NCBI GenBank assembly: GCA_964463965.1
Contig: CAYXED010000001.1
Coordinates: 62,001 to 126,000 of the forward strand
DNA: 64,000 nucleotides
Direction: 5' to 3'
DNA from: UBA2166 sp964463965
Lineage (GTDB): Bacteria > Nitrospirota > Nitrospiria > Nitrospirales > UBA2166
The first letter of the stretch is position 1. Each line of letters opens with the position of its first letter. The notes beneath the pieces were generated by a model, which saw only the letters and a program-made list of their open reading frames with translations, was not told the origin of the DNA and did no database searches. Below are positions 1 to 8,773 of the stretch, piece after piece. Position numbers and translations under genes: made by a program.

Positions 1-570
1 ATCTTTAATCTCAACAAGTTTATCAATATCACGGCGTTGAGACTCATTAGCAAAATTAAAAACGGCTGACCCATTAATTGCTGCATCACGAAGGTGAGAA
101 AATGTCCTTTTCCATGATTTAATAGTGTGGTATGGGTGCCTAACAAGTACAAGAATATGAGCTCCAGGGAAAGCTCTACGTATTGATTGAAGACGAATTA
201 GATACGCAAGAGGGTTTTTTGTTCCCAAGACAAAATCTTCTTGGGACACTGTAGGGCAATACAGCCGCCGCTCCCCATCAGACCAAGTATCAGATACAAC
301 TACATTGTCTACAGATTGATTCTCAATGCCTTCACGGTTAGCAATCTTTGACCGCCATATCTTGTACGCCGAAAAAAAATTTTCTAAAGATTCATCCTTA
401 AACAACTGTGGTACTTCACGAGGTTCGTTGAGCATTACTATATTTGGCAATTGATCTAATAAATGAGCCATTAAACTAGTCCCACTCCGAGGAATTCCCG
501 TAACAAAAAGCATTCGCCTGGACTCTTCTAGAGTGAGAGAAAATGATGAAGATTGAGGCGATAATTTCAT
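1..570 (-). CDS. Sulfotransferase family protein (3' part cut by window edge)
   Basis: The reading frame is open from an ATG at 570 down to base 1, giving 190 residues without a stop, so the C-terminus lies outside the window. Residues 24-32 (GIPRSGTS region) are the PAPS 5'-phosphosulfate-binding P-loop of the sulfotransferase fold. Residues about 141-155 (VLVRHPYHTIKSW) match the 3'-phosphate-binding segment, with the Arg and a following Ser/Lys stretch. It also shares the 'NEPRE' motif about 20 residues after the P-loop with the next gene upstream, so the two look like tandem paralogues. It starts 18 bases after that gene stops, consistent with one transcript. The acceptor cannot be told; a surface glycan is likely given the LPS genes nearby. 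Confidence 0.85.
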   Translation of the reverse strand, partial: MKLSPQSSSFSLTLEESRRMLFVTGIPRSGTSLMAHLLDQLPNIVMLNEPREVPQLFKDESLENFFSAYKIWRSKIANREGIENQSVDNVVVSDTWSDGERRLYCPTVSQEDFVLGTKNPLAYLIRLQSIRRAFPGAHILVLVRHPYHTIKSWKRTFSHLRDAAINGSAVFNFANESQRRDIDKLVEIKD

Positions 571-588
571 AGCATCACTCAACACTCA

Positions 589-1467
589 TCATGCAGATGA
601 CGTACGGTTTTCTCTCGTTTTTCCATACCGTCCATCCTGAAACATTAGAATATGAGGGGCGTGTTTCTCTATCAACTCCCAAATACGATCTGCCTCAGAA
701 TGATCATAATAAATACTCGAATTTCGAGAATGAAGGGGGGACACCTTACGAGGAATGGTCAATCCAGTTGGTGCCAAGGCACTATATGGATCATCCATAA
801 GATCTTCATAACATATAATTGCATGCATAGGAACATATGTCGAAACTCGCTCAAATATCCAATTGAGAATTTTAACTTGCCGAAGAAGTAAATTCGGTTC
901 TGTAACCAAACCTCGAAGTTCAGAAGATATCAGTTCCGCCGCATACAAATGTCCCTGAGAAATTGGAAGATCTAAAGACCTCCACGAAAGGATTGTTGCT
1001 ATAGGATCACGTAACATGCCAAATACCGTCAAATCAGGACAATCGATAAGCTGATCAACTACAGCGACTAAGGGAGCATTACGTTTCACTAAAAGTTGAA
1101 ATTTTTTCATCGGAATTGGAATATTCTGTGATTGCCATTGAAACCCTGAAGAAATTTCCCAGTTACCAGAACTCTTCTCATAGCGAACAGCATAATTCTC
1201 TGCAAGCCCTCCCGTGAGAGGATCAATTCGATTTTCAACTGGTATTCCACGGGCAATGCTGTCTCGTACTTGTTCCATAAACACAAGGAGCCCACTGACA
1301 AACTCCTTTGGACTATTGGATGATTGTGTCAACTCATCAATCTCACGAGGCTCACTTAAACAAACCCTATTAGGTGGATTATGCAATATACTAGTAAGAA
1401 ATGAAGTTCCACTTCTAGGGGCTCCTAAAAGAACTATGTTATCTTCAACTTTTATAGTCATTTGCAT
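589..1467 (-). CDS. Sulfotransferase family protein
   Basis: A complete 292-residue protein. Residues 13-22 (LLGAPRSGTS) form the PAPS-binding P-loop, and residues around 148-161 (GMLRDPIATILSW) are the 3'-phosphate-binding motif. The motif 'LSEPREI' after the P-loop parallels 'LNEPREV' in the adjacent truncated gene, pointing to duplication. Family members transfer sulfate from PAPS to carbohydrate or other hydroxyls. No signal peptide or membrane segment is visible, so it should act in the cytoplasm. The start has two close Met codons (residues 1 and 3), and either could be used. It is the first gene of a two-gene minus-strand unit, divergent from the oxygenase gene at 1684. The acceptor molecule is unknown. 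Confidence 0.88.
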   Translation of the reverse strand: MQMTIKVEDNIVLLGAPRSGTSFLTSILHNPPNRVCLSEPREIDELTQSSNSPKEFVSGLLVFMEQVRDSIARGIPVENRIDPLTGGLAENYAVRYEKSSGNWEISSGFQWQSQNIPIPMKKFQLLVKRNAPLVAVVDQLIDCPDLTVFGMLRDPIATILSWRSLDLPISQGHLYAAELISSELRGLVTEPNLLLRQVKILNWIFERVSTYVPMHAIICYEDLMDDPYSALAPTGLTIPRKVSPLHSRNSSIYYDHSEADRIWELIEKHAPHILMFQDGRYGKTRENRTSSA

Positions 1468-1683
1468 TAGAATTTTTGTTCACATTATATTTTTACTATC
1501 TTCAAGTTCTATACGCTAACACAATGAGCTACTAAAAAAATACATAACAAGTGTTGAATGCCACAACGCTAGACATGTAATTTTTCAAACCTATACCATT
1601 GCAATGATAGCATTCATGATACACTGCGGTTTGCGTGGATGATATGCACCTTAATTACCTCCCCTTAAAGTGAAGGGTTTCAT

Positions 1684-2469
1684 ATGAAATTCACAAATCT
1701 GTTCAAAGGGTTGCTTGATCTGAATGACGATAAAACATTTGTACTTGACAGAGAACCTCTTCTAAAGCTTGCTGAAACTCACCACGACACCTACCATACT
1801 GAAAGCCCATTTCCACATACTGTAATTGACAGCTTTCTTCCCACTAAAATTGCCAACACTGCACTTAAGCATTTCCCTCCCCCCGATGCCTCCCTATGGC
1901 TTGACTGGAAACAACGGGACACAATACACCAACCTAAAAAACTTGGAGTTGGTTCAGCACAACGCCTCTCATATGCCTCTCCCATCTTACAACATATACT
2001 ATTCACACTGAACTCATACGCAATGTTAGAGTTTCTAGAAACACTAACAGGGATCGAAGGTCTAATCTCTGACCCGCACTTTACAGGAGGCGGCCTACAT
2101 CAAATACTACCTGGTGGGAAACTGGAAATTCACAGTGATTTTAATTTTGATCAAAAGTTAAAACTATATCGAAGAATTAATGTACTTATATTTCTTAACA
2201 AAAATTGGCAAGAAGATTATGGAGGCCACCTTGAGCTTTGGGAGTCCACAATGACACGCTGCGTTAAACGAATCCTCCCAGTATTTAATAGGTGCGTTAT
2301 TTTTAATACTGATGCCAATTCGTGTCATGGCCATCCAGAACCCCTAAAGACGCCGCCCCATATAACAAGAAAATCAATTGCGCTCTATTACTACTCACGT
2401 GATCCAAAACCAGGAGATGATAACGTAAGAACGACTGATTGGCGTACACGTCCAACCAATACTACATAA
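1684..2469 (+). CDS. 2-oxoglutarate/Fe(II)-dependent oxygenase (prolyl-4-hydroxylase-like)
   Basis: A 261-residue protein with the double-stranded beta-helix iron site of this superfamily. His150 and Asp152 (IHSD) are followed by a distal His at 215 (CHGHPEPL), and Arg229 in 'RKSIALYYY' should bind the 2-oxoglutarate 5-carboxylate. The stretch 'YGGHLELW' before the distal His is typical of bacterial oxygenases found in glycan or surface-modification loci. The family hydroxylates or otherwise oxidises a substrate while converting 2-oxoglutarate to succinate and CO2. The substrate is not evident. It lies between sulfotransferases and a glycosyltransferase, so oxidation of a sugar, lipid or peptide in the same surface pathway is a reasonable guess. 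A weak purine-rich site (aagtgaagg) precedes the ATG. Confidence 0.85.
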   Translation: MKFTNLFKGLLDLNDDKTFVLDREPLLKLAETHHDTYHTESPFPHTVIDSFLPTKIANTALKHFPPPDASLWLDWKQRDTIHQPKKLGVGSAQRLSYASPILQHILFTLNSYAMLEFLETLTGIEGLISDPHFTGGGLHQILPGGKLEIHSDFNFDQKLKLYRRINVLIFLNKNWQEDYGGHLELWESTMTRCVKRILPVFNRCVIFNTDANSCHGHPEPLKTPPHITRKSIALYYYSRDPKPGDDNVRTTDWRTRPTNTT

Positions 2470-2684
2470 TCTCAATTTCCTCTTACAGGGCATAGGCAAA
2501 GTTGGTTAAAAAATGAAAAATGTTTTACCAAAATAGCTCACTTATGATTACATTTATGAAAATTAAAACCTCATAATTTGATATCAAGGCCACCCAAAAT
2601 CAAAAGGCATTACTCATCATGTCAGTAAGAAAGTTCTATGTACAAACTCGGACGACCATGCGCTTGCACAAACATGGTCTTCCT

Positions 2685-3641
2685 ATGAAATCAATTTTAT
2701 TTGTAATGCCAATGTCAAGTGTGGGGGGAGGAAATGTCAAAATACTACATTACCTATCCCATGCCCAATCATTTGGCCTTAAGGTTGGCCTATGGGTTAC
2801 CGGAGACAATGGCAGTGTCGATTGGACACCGCAAGAAGTATCAAAAATTCATATTCATACTCCAACAACCCTTGATACTTGGGACACAATTTTCTTCACA
2901 TGGCCACTAGACTGGCAAAAAATTGAAAACCTGACCTCGCGACTACTCCCTGAGAAGAAATTTGTTCATATCATCCAACATATCCGACACGTTAACCCAG
3001 ATTTCCTCAATGGATATGCTCTTGATTTGCTAAAAAGAAAAAATTTCTCCCGTATCTGCGTATCTCCCGAGGTTTCAAAAGCCATTGCCCCTCATGTAAC
3101 CAATTACTCATTAACTTGTACAATTCCGAACGTAATCGATACTAAAATTTTCTACCCGACAAACCACCGGAAAACCTCTCCACATAAATTAAAGGTTTTA
3201 TATGCAAACTGGAAAAACACCTTTGGAAATCAAATTAGAGACCACTGGAAATCAATGAATACACCACATAACATCACCTTTGAGTCTATTGATCAGCTTA
3301 TCTCACAAAATACCCTTGCCGACCGAATGAGAAATACCGATATTTTTATTGGAACGCCAAACCCAATGGAGGGGTTTTATCTAGCACCACTTGAAGCTAT
3401 GGCCAGTGCAGTAGCTGTAATTTGTCCTGATGTAATAGGTAACCGCTCATTTTGCATTCCAAATGTGACATGTTTGATGCCAACCTATAACGATATAGAC
3501 GAACATATACAAGCACTACGTAAGCTTGTTGAACATGGAAAACTGAGAAAAAAAATTGCTCACAATGGCTACCGCCAAGCACAAGCTCGTCAATGGTGGG
3601 ATGAACGCGATGACTTTCTTAAGTTTTTACAATGCTTATAA
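2685..3641 (+). CDS. GT4-family glycosyltransferase
   Basis: A GT-B fold glycosyltransferase of about 318 residues. The N-terminus 'SILFVMPMSSVGGGN' is the glycine-rich first strand and loop of family GT4. The C-terminal half has 'NPMEGFYLAPLEAMA', the E-x7-E nucleotide-sugar-binding motif (Glu in MEGF and in PLEAM). The frame is open upstream to 2619, but that extension has no homologous look and no ribosome site. The Met at 2685 places the first beta strand at the very N-terminus, as is normal for the family. It probably transfers a sugar to a surface glycan. It converges with the O-antigen ligase gene, leaving only 35 bases between stops. Confidence 0.82.
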   Translation: MKSILFVMPMSSVGGGNVKILHYLSHAQSFGLKVGLWVTGDNGSVDWTPQEVSKIHIHTPTTLDTWDTIFFTWPLDWQKIENLTSRLLPEKKFVHIIQHIRHVNPDFLNGYALDLLKRKNFSRICVSPEVSKAIAPHVTNYSLTCTIPNVIDTKIFYPTNHRKTSPHKLKVLYANWKNTFGNQIRDHWKSMNTPHNITFESIDQLISQNTLADRMRNTDIFIGTPNPMEGFYLAPLEAMASAVAVICPDVIGNRSFCIPNVTCLMPTYNDIDEHIQALRKLVEHGKLRKKIAHNGYRQAQARQWWDERDDFLKFLQCL

Positions 3642-3676
3642 CCAATATCGCCTATGCTATCTATGAAAACACCTAA

Positions 3677-4933
3677 CTATCTCTGATGAGAAAATTTATT
3701 GGTACTTGATGCAGCCCCATACTGTAACCCGAAAATAAGCCCGACAAGCATCCAAAACAGTACGGCCAACATCCCTAAAAACATTACATCAAAGGCTATC
3801 CGGACCATCATACCAATAGTCATCAAAAAAACTCCGAGCGACAACATCTGCTGAAACTCGGATTGTTTTTTAGCCCCCCCCCGCCAAGTACCATACAAAA
3901 TGCACAAAAATATCCATACAAAAAAACAGGCTGCAGGAATTCCAGATCCAAATGCAACACTCAAGTAGCTACTATGAATATTATGAAGCTGGGCAGGACA
4001 TTCATCTATCAGAGTGGCATGATACTTTTTTGCAAAAGTCTTTGTTCCATAGCCATATCCAGTAACTGGGGATTTCATAATATCCTCGATACCTGATTGC
4101 CAGATGTTAAGTCTACATTTCAAGGTATGAAGATTCATCGTATTACTTGTATGCTCAATACCGCTGAGCTCACTCTTATCTATAACGGCTATATTGTTCA
4201 TTGATAGAAACAGGAAACCACTTAAGAAGACCGTACTACCAAAAAGGATCAGTATCCTATATGCTTTTGATACCTTAAAAGTAAGCAGGAGGCATCCTTG
4301 CAACAAAACAGCAACCCACGCCGCTCGAGTGTAAGTAAGGATCAAGGCCACCAATGCTGCAATCAGGGTGAACCACAACATACTCCGCCACAGATAATGT
4401 TTCACTGATAGTAACCACACTGTAGCAATAGGAATCCCCATAATAAGATACGTACTGAACCAATTGTAAGTTGAGGTCAGAGAATCAGCACGGATTACAC
4501 GTTGGTTCCATTGATCAAAAAATGACGCCTCTGCAATAAAAAACTCGAAAACCCCATAGATGCTCATCAAAAGCATCCCACCGAGGAAAGCCGCTAAAAT
4601 CTGTTGAGCCTGCCTCTCCTCAGAGAGAAAGTTGACTATAAGAAAAAACATTAAAACATGAGCAATTAACTTTCTCCATTCTGATAAACTATACGAAGGA
4701 TCACTAGCATCCATGATAGAAATAAATACCCAAGAAAGAAAAAAAAGAATTGGAAGATCTAAGGAAGTGTGCACTAAACTCCGGCTTGGATCAATCACCT
4801 GCCTCAATAAAACTATAATTGCAAGTGCAATAAATATATATTCAATTATATGGTTTAGATCAGCAACAAGAATCGCTGCGGCTACAAACATCAAAACCCA
4901 CTGGATACTCCGGTCTAAAAAGGCCGTGATCAT
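3677..4933 (-). CDS. O-antigen ligase/polymerase family membrane protein (WaaL/Wzy-like)
   Basis: A polytopic membrane protein of about 418 residues with some ten or more hydrophobic segments. A large periplasmic loop (about residues 230-315) contains 'GYGYGTKTF' and 'HNIHSSYLSVAFGSGI', the His-rich loop pattern of the Wzy_C/O-antigen ligase family. It either ligates O-antigen to lipid A-core or polymerises repeat units; sequence alone cannot separate the two. The frame extends to a Met at 4948, but the Met at 4933 overlaps the stop of kdsC as ATGA, the usual coupled-translation arrangement, so I chose it. It is the last gene of the minus-strand LPS operon. The cluster holds core-sugar enzymes, which favours the ligase role. 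Confidence 0.85.
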   Translation of the reverse strand: MITAFLDRSIQWVLMFVAAAILVADLNHIIEYIFIALAIIVLLRQVIDPSRSLVHTSLDLPILFFLSWVFISIMDASDPSYSLSEWRKLIAHVLMFFLIVNFLSEERQAQQILAAFLGGMLLMSIYGVFEFFIAEASFFDQWNQRVIRADSLTSTYNWFSTYLIMGIPIATVWLLSVKHYLWRSMLWFTLIAALVALILTYTRAAWVAVLLQGCLLLTFKVSKAYRILILFGSTVFLSGFLFLSMNNIAVIDKSELSGIEHTSNTMNLHTLKCRLNIWQSGIEDIMKSPVTGYGYGTKTFAKKYHATLIDECPAQLHNIHSSYLSVAFGSGIPAACFFVWIFLCILYGTWRGGAKKQSEFQQMLSLGVFLMTIGMMVRIAFDVMFLGMLAVLFWMLVGLIFGLQYGAASSTNKFSHQR

Positions 4934-5436
4934 ACAGTTTGAACACAAAGAATTAAGTCACTCATTTCTCGAACAGCCCCTTCACCTCCCTTACATTCAC
5001 AGACATAATCAACAGTTTTTTGTACAATGTTAACGGCATTAGCTGGCGCAAAAGAAAACCCTACCTGAATTAATGCCTCAAGGTCATTAACATCATCTCC
5101 AATAAAAGCAACATCTTCCATAAGAATCGAATACTTTTTGCAAAGTTTTTGGATAATTATATCTTTTTCAAAAGTTCCCTGATGCACTTCTGGAATTGCC
5201 AGACGATCGGCTCGACGTTGAACAAGCTTCGTATTTTCTGATGTAATAAGTGCAGTAATAATATCAAGACGTTGTAATAGTTTTATGCCCATGCCGTCAC
5301 GACTATGAAATTTTTTTATCTCGCTACCTGACTCCGAATAATACATCCCACCATCTGTTAAGACACCATCAACGTCCATAGCAACCAATTTAATTCGTTG
5401 AGCCTTTCCACGAAGGACATCATTTAATTCACGCAT
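4930..5436 (-). CDS. kdsC: 3-deoxy-D-manno-octulosonate 8-phosphate phosphatase (KdsC-type HAD phosphatase)
   Basis: A 168-residue HAD phosphatase of the small tetrameric C0 type without a cap. Motif I is 'VAMDVDGVLTDG' (nucleophile Asp), motif II 'ALITSENTKL', and motif IV 'IGDDVNDL'. The C-terminal 'KGGEGAVREM' is the substrate-contacting tail typical of KdsC. It removes the phosphate from KDO-8-phosphate in the cytoplasm, giving KDO for the lipid A inner core. The frame runs upstream to 5487, but the Met at 5436 overlaps the heptosyltransferase stop by 8 bases, has AAAGG upstream and gives the normal length. The ENTK variant of motif II also occurs in sialic/legionaminic-acid pathway phosphatases, so a related nonulosonate substrate is possible. 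Confidence 0.85.
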   Translation of the reverse strand: MRELNDVLRGKAQRIKLVAMDVDGVLTDGGMYYSESGSEIKKFHSRDGMGIKLLQRLDIITALITSENTKLVQRRADRLAIPEVHQGTFEKDIIIQKLCKKYSILMEDVAFIGDDVNDLEALIQVGFSFAPANAVNIVQKTVDYVCECKGGEGAVREMSDLILCVQTV

Positions 5437-6484
5437 ATTGAGACCTTTTTTTTTGATCATCCGCTGACAAGCAATCAGCGACTGCATCCATCACCTCATT
5501 AACCGACACCGCTCCCATACAGCTGCCCTCTCCTAAATTACACCCAGAAAAAAAACACGTCCTACAATCAAAGTTTTTGAAAATAGCATGATGCCCTTTG
5601 CCCCAAGGCCCCCAAACTTTTGGATCAGTGGGACCGAATATTGCCACAACAGGAAGTCCCATTGCTGCCGCAATATGCATTGGACCGTTATCGTTACCAA
5701 GAAATAATGTGCATTTCTTCATAAGTGCCGCAAGCTGTAATATCGTTGTCTGTCCAACAATTGACACTGATGTCGTCAACATTTTTTCTTGAATCTTTTT
5801 AACTCGCATACGTTCCTTTTCACTTCCAGAAAACAACACACGAACAGAATGAAACCGCTGTAATTGATCAGCTACCATAGCATAACGTTCTTCAAACCAT
5901 GATTTCGCTAGCCATCGTGAACCAGGATGTATGATTACAATTTTTTCTTCATTACTAATGCCGTAGTCAAGTAATAGTTCTCTTGCATACTGATTTTCTT
6001 CAGGCCCCAAGACGACTGATGGGCTATAGTGCCCGCTGGCAAAGCCGATATCTTTTAGTGCTTGTAAATGGTAATTGACTGTATGCATTTCTTCGGGTTG
6101 AGACAGTATAACTTGATCATAACAACGCCCTCGCCAACGACATTCGGCATTGTAGCCAACGCGGTACCGCGCCCTTACAAGTCGTGTCATGATTGCTGAC
6201 CGATCTCCATCCGTAAAATCAATAACAAGATCATAGGTCTTCTTTCGAAGATCCATAACCGCAAAGAATCCATCACGAACACTTTGTCGATCAATTACTA
6301 CAAGCCTATCGACATTGAGATCATTATGTAAAATAGCCTCCGTCCCTCTATTAACGACCATGGTCACATTTGCATCTGGAATATTTGCTTTGATTGCCTG
6401 CAAACATGGTGTAACAAGGAGAACATCACCTATATACCTTAACTTTATAACAAGAATATTCTTAATGGATGAGAGATCTATCAT
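5429..6484 (-). CDS. ADP-heptose:LPS heptosyltransferase family protein (GT9)
   Basis: A 351-residue GT-B glycosyltransferase of family GT9. The N-terminal 'ILVIKLRYIGDVLLVTPCL' is the heptosyltransferase N-domain signature, including the catalytic-region Asp after the glycine. The C-domain has 'IIHPGSRW' and 'LGNDNGPMHIAAAMGLPVV', the ADP-heptose-binding D-x-GPxH motif. 'FGPTDPKVWGPWG' follows and then a Cys-rich tail (CRTCFFSGC). It adds heptose to the LPS inner core at the cytoplasmic face of the inner membrane. It overlaps the upstream glycosyltransferase gene by 23 bases and kdsC by 8. It is one of three GT9 enzymes in this operon; which linkage it makes is not readable from sequence. 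Confidence 0.88.
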   Translation of the reverse strand: MIDLSSIKNILVIKLRYIGDVLLVTPCLQAIKANIPDANVTMVVNRGTEAILHNDLNVDRLVVIDRQSVRDGFFAVMDLRKKTYDLVIDFTDGDRSAIMTRLVRARYRVGYNAECRWRGRCYDQVILSQPEEMHTVNYHLQALKDIGFASGHYSPSVVLGPEENQYARELLLDYGISNEEKIVIIHPGSRWLAKSWFEERYAMVADQLQRFHSVRVLFSGSEKERMRVKKIQEKMLTTSVSIVGQTTILQLAALMKKCTLFLGNDNGPMHIAAAMGLPVVAIFGPTDPKVWGPWGKGHHAIFKNFDCRTCFFSGCNLGEGSCMGAVSVNEVMDAVADCLSADDQKKRSQYA

Positions 6485-7589
6485 TTGCTTCTTTAACTAC
6501 ATCGGTATATATAGCCAGAGTATCACGAGCTGCCTGCTCCCAGGAAAATTTTTTTGCTCGTGCTAGCCCTTTTTTTATAAGTTCTTTCCTAAATTCTACG
6601 TTGGTTAACGCAATAGCTATTGATGTCATAAAATCTTCGGGGCACATTGGATCAATCATTACAGCTGCGTCCCCGACAATTTCAGGAAGAGACGAAGTAT
6701 TAGAGGTTATAACAGGCACTCCACTACTCATTGCTTCAAGAGGCGGAATACCAAAGCCTTCATAGAGTGATGGATAAACAAATAGCGCTGCATTTTGATA
6801 CAGTACTTGGAGTTCCCCATACGAAACATAATCAGCCGCTATAACAAAATCTTGCAACTGAAGCTGCTTCACTTGCCGCATAATTTGCTCTTTCCAAGGG
6901 CCCATAACTCCTACAAGTAAAAGCTTGTAGTGAGAACGAAGATCTCCAAGCATTGCATAGGCTTCAAGCAACGTTGAAATGTTTTTTCTTGGCTCACCTC
7001 CCCCAACATGCAAAATATATGGACTCTCACCCAAACCATATACATGACTAAGGTTACTTAGAGTCCCTGTAACATTATGGGCATGCAATAATCCAAATGA
7101 GCTTCCATGATAAACAACATCAATTTTTTCTGAAGGGATTTTATAATAGGCTTGAAGATCTTGGGCAGTATGTTGAGACACGGCAATAATACGATCTGCC
7201 CGTGTAAATGTTTTTTGGGACTTCCAAGAAGCCCAGCGTTGTCCAAAAAATTTCCTTGAATGATGAGGAAATCGCTCAAGAGCAAGATCATGCACTGTAA
7301 TCACGCTCCCACACTTTCCATAGGCGGGAAGCTTATAGTTGGTTCCATGAAACAATTCTATGTGATCATATCTCGCTTGAGAACGCATGTTCCATTTTGA
7401 CACCTTAACTATTGAAAAATTTGGTTGTGTTATAGAAAAATCATCAGAAACCCTTGAAGAGGGTTCACAATATAGGACATAAGTATTTTTCTTATCAATG
7501 TGTGCAAGAAATGTTATCAAATGATACGTGTACCACCCAACTCCTCCACGCTGCCTAAACATTGGCGTTACGTCAATACCAATCTTCAT
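6462..7589 (-). CDS. GT4-family glycosyltransferase (mannosyltransferase-like)
   Basis: A 375-residue GT4 enzyme. The N-terminus 'IGIDVTPMFRQRGGVGWYTYHLI' region (residues 3-25) is the family's first strand and Gly-rich loop. The C-domain shows 'ILHVGGGEPRKNISTLLEAY', then 'YPSLYEGFGIPPLEAMSSG', containing the E-x7-E motif that binds the nucleotide-sugar diphosphate. 'VPVITSNTSSLPEIVGDAA' closes the active site. Family members with this arrangement are often mannosyl- or rhamnosyltransferases in LPS or O-antigen synthesis. It lies inside the LPS operon, 23 bases downstream of the next GT4 gene and overlapping the following heptosyltransferase. Confidence 0.88.
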   Translation of the reverse strand: MKIGIDVTPMFRQRGGVGWYTYHLITFLAHIDKKNTYVLYCEPSSRVSDDFSITQPNFSIVKVSKWNMRSQARYDHIELFHGTNYKLPAYGKCGSVITVHDLALERFPHHSRKFFGQRWASWKSQKTFTRADRIIAVSQHTAQDLQAYYKIPSEKIDVVYHGSSFGLLHAHNVTGTLSNLSHVYGLGESPYILHVGGGEPRKNISTLLEAYAMLGDLRSHYKLLLVGVMGPWKEQIMRQVKQLQLQDFVIAADYVSYGELQVLYQNAALFVYPSLYEGFGIPPLEAMSSGVPVITSNTSSLPEIVGDAAVMIDPMCPEDFMTSIAIALTNVEFRKELIKKGLARAKKFSWEQAARDTLAIYTDVVKEANDRSLIH

Positions 7590-7612
7590 CTGCCGCCAGC
7601 CTAACCCTTATC

Positions 7613-8773
7613 TTAGAAATACCCTCGCGGGCATTCCATACCTAGAACCTCTGAATAAAGGTTTTCCAGTTTTTTTATCTCTGATTGAATTGAAAAATAT
7701 GTTTCCACTCTTTCTCTCCCTCGATTACCCATTTCCAAGGCTTTTTTTCTATTTCTTAAAAGATAGGATACTGCACGTGCTAACCATAAAGGATCCATAG
7801 CTCGCACAAGCAATCCAGTCTTTCCATGTATCACAACCTCCGGAATTCCTCCTACAGATGTAGCAACAATTGGTTTTCCCATGGCCATAGCCTCAAGCAG
7901 TGCAATTCCAAATCCTTCACTAGTTGAAGCAAGAACGAAAACTTCCATCATAGAAAGTACGGGGTAAACATCATCACAAAATCCAGTAAAAATAATATTA
8001 TTTTGTAGTCCACGCTCCTTAACAAGAGCATGAAGCGTCTTAGCATATGGTCTTTCTCCACCACCAACAATTAAACAAAGTATTGAAGGAATAACTGTTT
8101 TAATATGGGCGACAGCACTAATCAATGACTCATACCCCTTAACTGCAAGAAGATTCCCAACTGACCCGATCACAACACGATCAGGGGTAATACCATATCG
8201 AACCTGCAGAGAGTTACGATCATAATTTTCAGCAACCTTACCAAGATCAATCCCGCTATATACCAAACGTATACGGGAAGCGTTTACTCCGGATGCTTGA
8301 AGAGAACGACCCACGGCTTTTGATACAGGAATACATATCTGACAAGCTTTGAGTTTATAATGTTTTATGTGACGAGAAGTATAATCTGCCCTAACATGTG
8401 TAACACATGGGATACCAGCAAGACGAGATGCAGCAAGCCCCATCGGTGCCCACCACAGATCGTTAATGTGAAGAAGATCAATTTTTTGATTTACCAAAAT
8501 TCTAAATAGCCGGTACATTGCTGGAATAACCACAGGAAGGGATTTCACCTTCCGCCATGGAGGGAAGCTCATACAAATAACAGGAACGCCAATACTTCGT
8601 ACCAAAGACACTAATGGCTCATCACTAGGACATACTACAATTGGATGAAACCCGCTTAATGCTTTAATAATACTTAAAAGATCTCGTTCAGCCCCACCAA
8701 TAGAATTTATACCATGAAGAAAAAGAACTTTTTTTAGCTCTGGGGCAGTATCATTGGGGTTCACTGCCATCAT
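7613..8773 (-). CDS. GT4-family glycosyltransferase (LPS core, WaaG-like)
   Basis: A 386-residue GT4 glycosyltransferase. 'VLFLHGINSIGGAERDLL' near residue 18 is the N-terminal glycine-rich loop. 'IGSVGNLLAVKGYESLI' starts the nucleotide-binding domain, and 'ASTSEGFGIALLEAMAMG' carries the catalytic E-x7-E pair, followed by 'PIVATSVGGIPEVV'. The start at 8773 overlaps the stop of the upstream GT2 gene as ATGA, supporting coupled translation. The likely role is transfer of glucose or another hexose onto the LPS core at the inner membrane. The exact donor and acceptor cannot be read; WaaG resemblance is by general architecture only. Confidence 0.86.
   Translation of the reverse strand: MMAVNPNDTAPELKKVLFLHGINSIGGAERDLLSIIKALSGFHPIVVCPSDEPLVSLVRSIGVPVICMSFPPWRKVKSLPVVIPAMYRLFRILVNQKIDLLHINDLWWAPMGLAASRLAGIPCVTHVRADYTSRHIKHYKLKACQICIPVSKAVGRSLQASGVNASRIRLVYSGIDLGKVAENYDRNSLQVRYGITPDRVVIGSVGNLLAVKGYESLISAVAHIKTVIPSILCLIVGGGERPYAKTLHALVKERGLQNNIIFTGFCDDVYPVLSMMEVFVLASTSEGFGIALLEAMAMGKPIVATSVGGIPEVVIHGKTGLLVRAMDPLWLARAVSYLLRNRKKALEMGNRGRERVETYFSIQSEIKKLENLYSEVLGMECPRGYF

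Noticed and set aside
3397..3582. Many other 60-110-codon frames on the opposite strands (this one as an example)
   Set aside because: They lie wholly inside well-supported genes, lack protein-like composition and have no ribosome sites, so I treat them as shadows.
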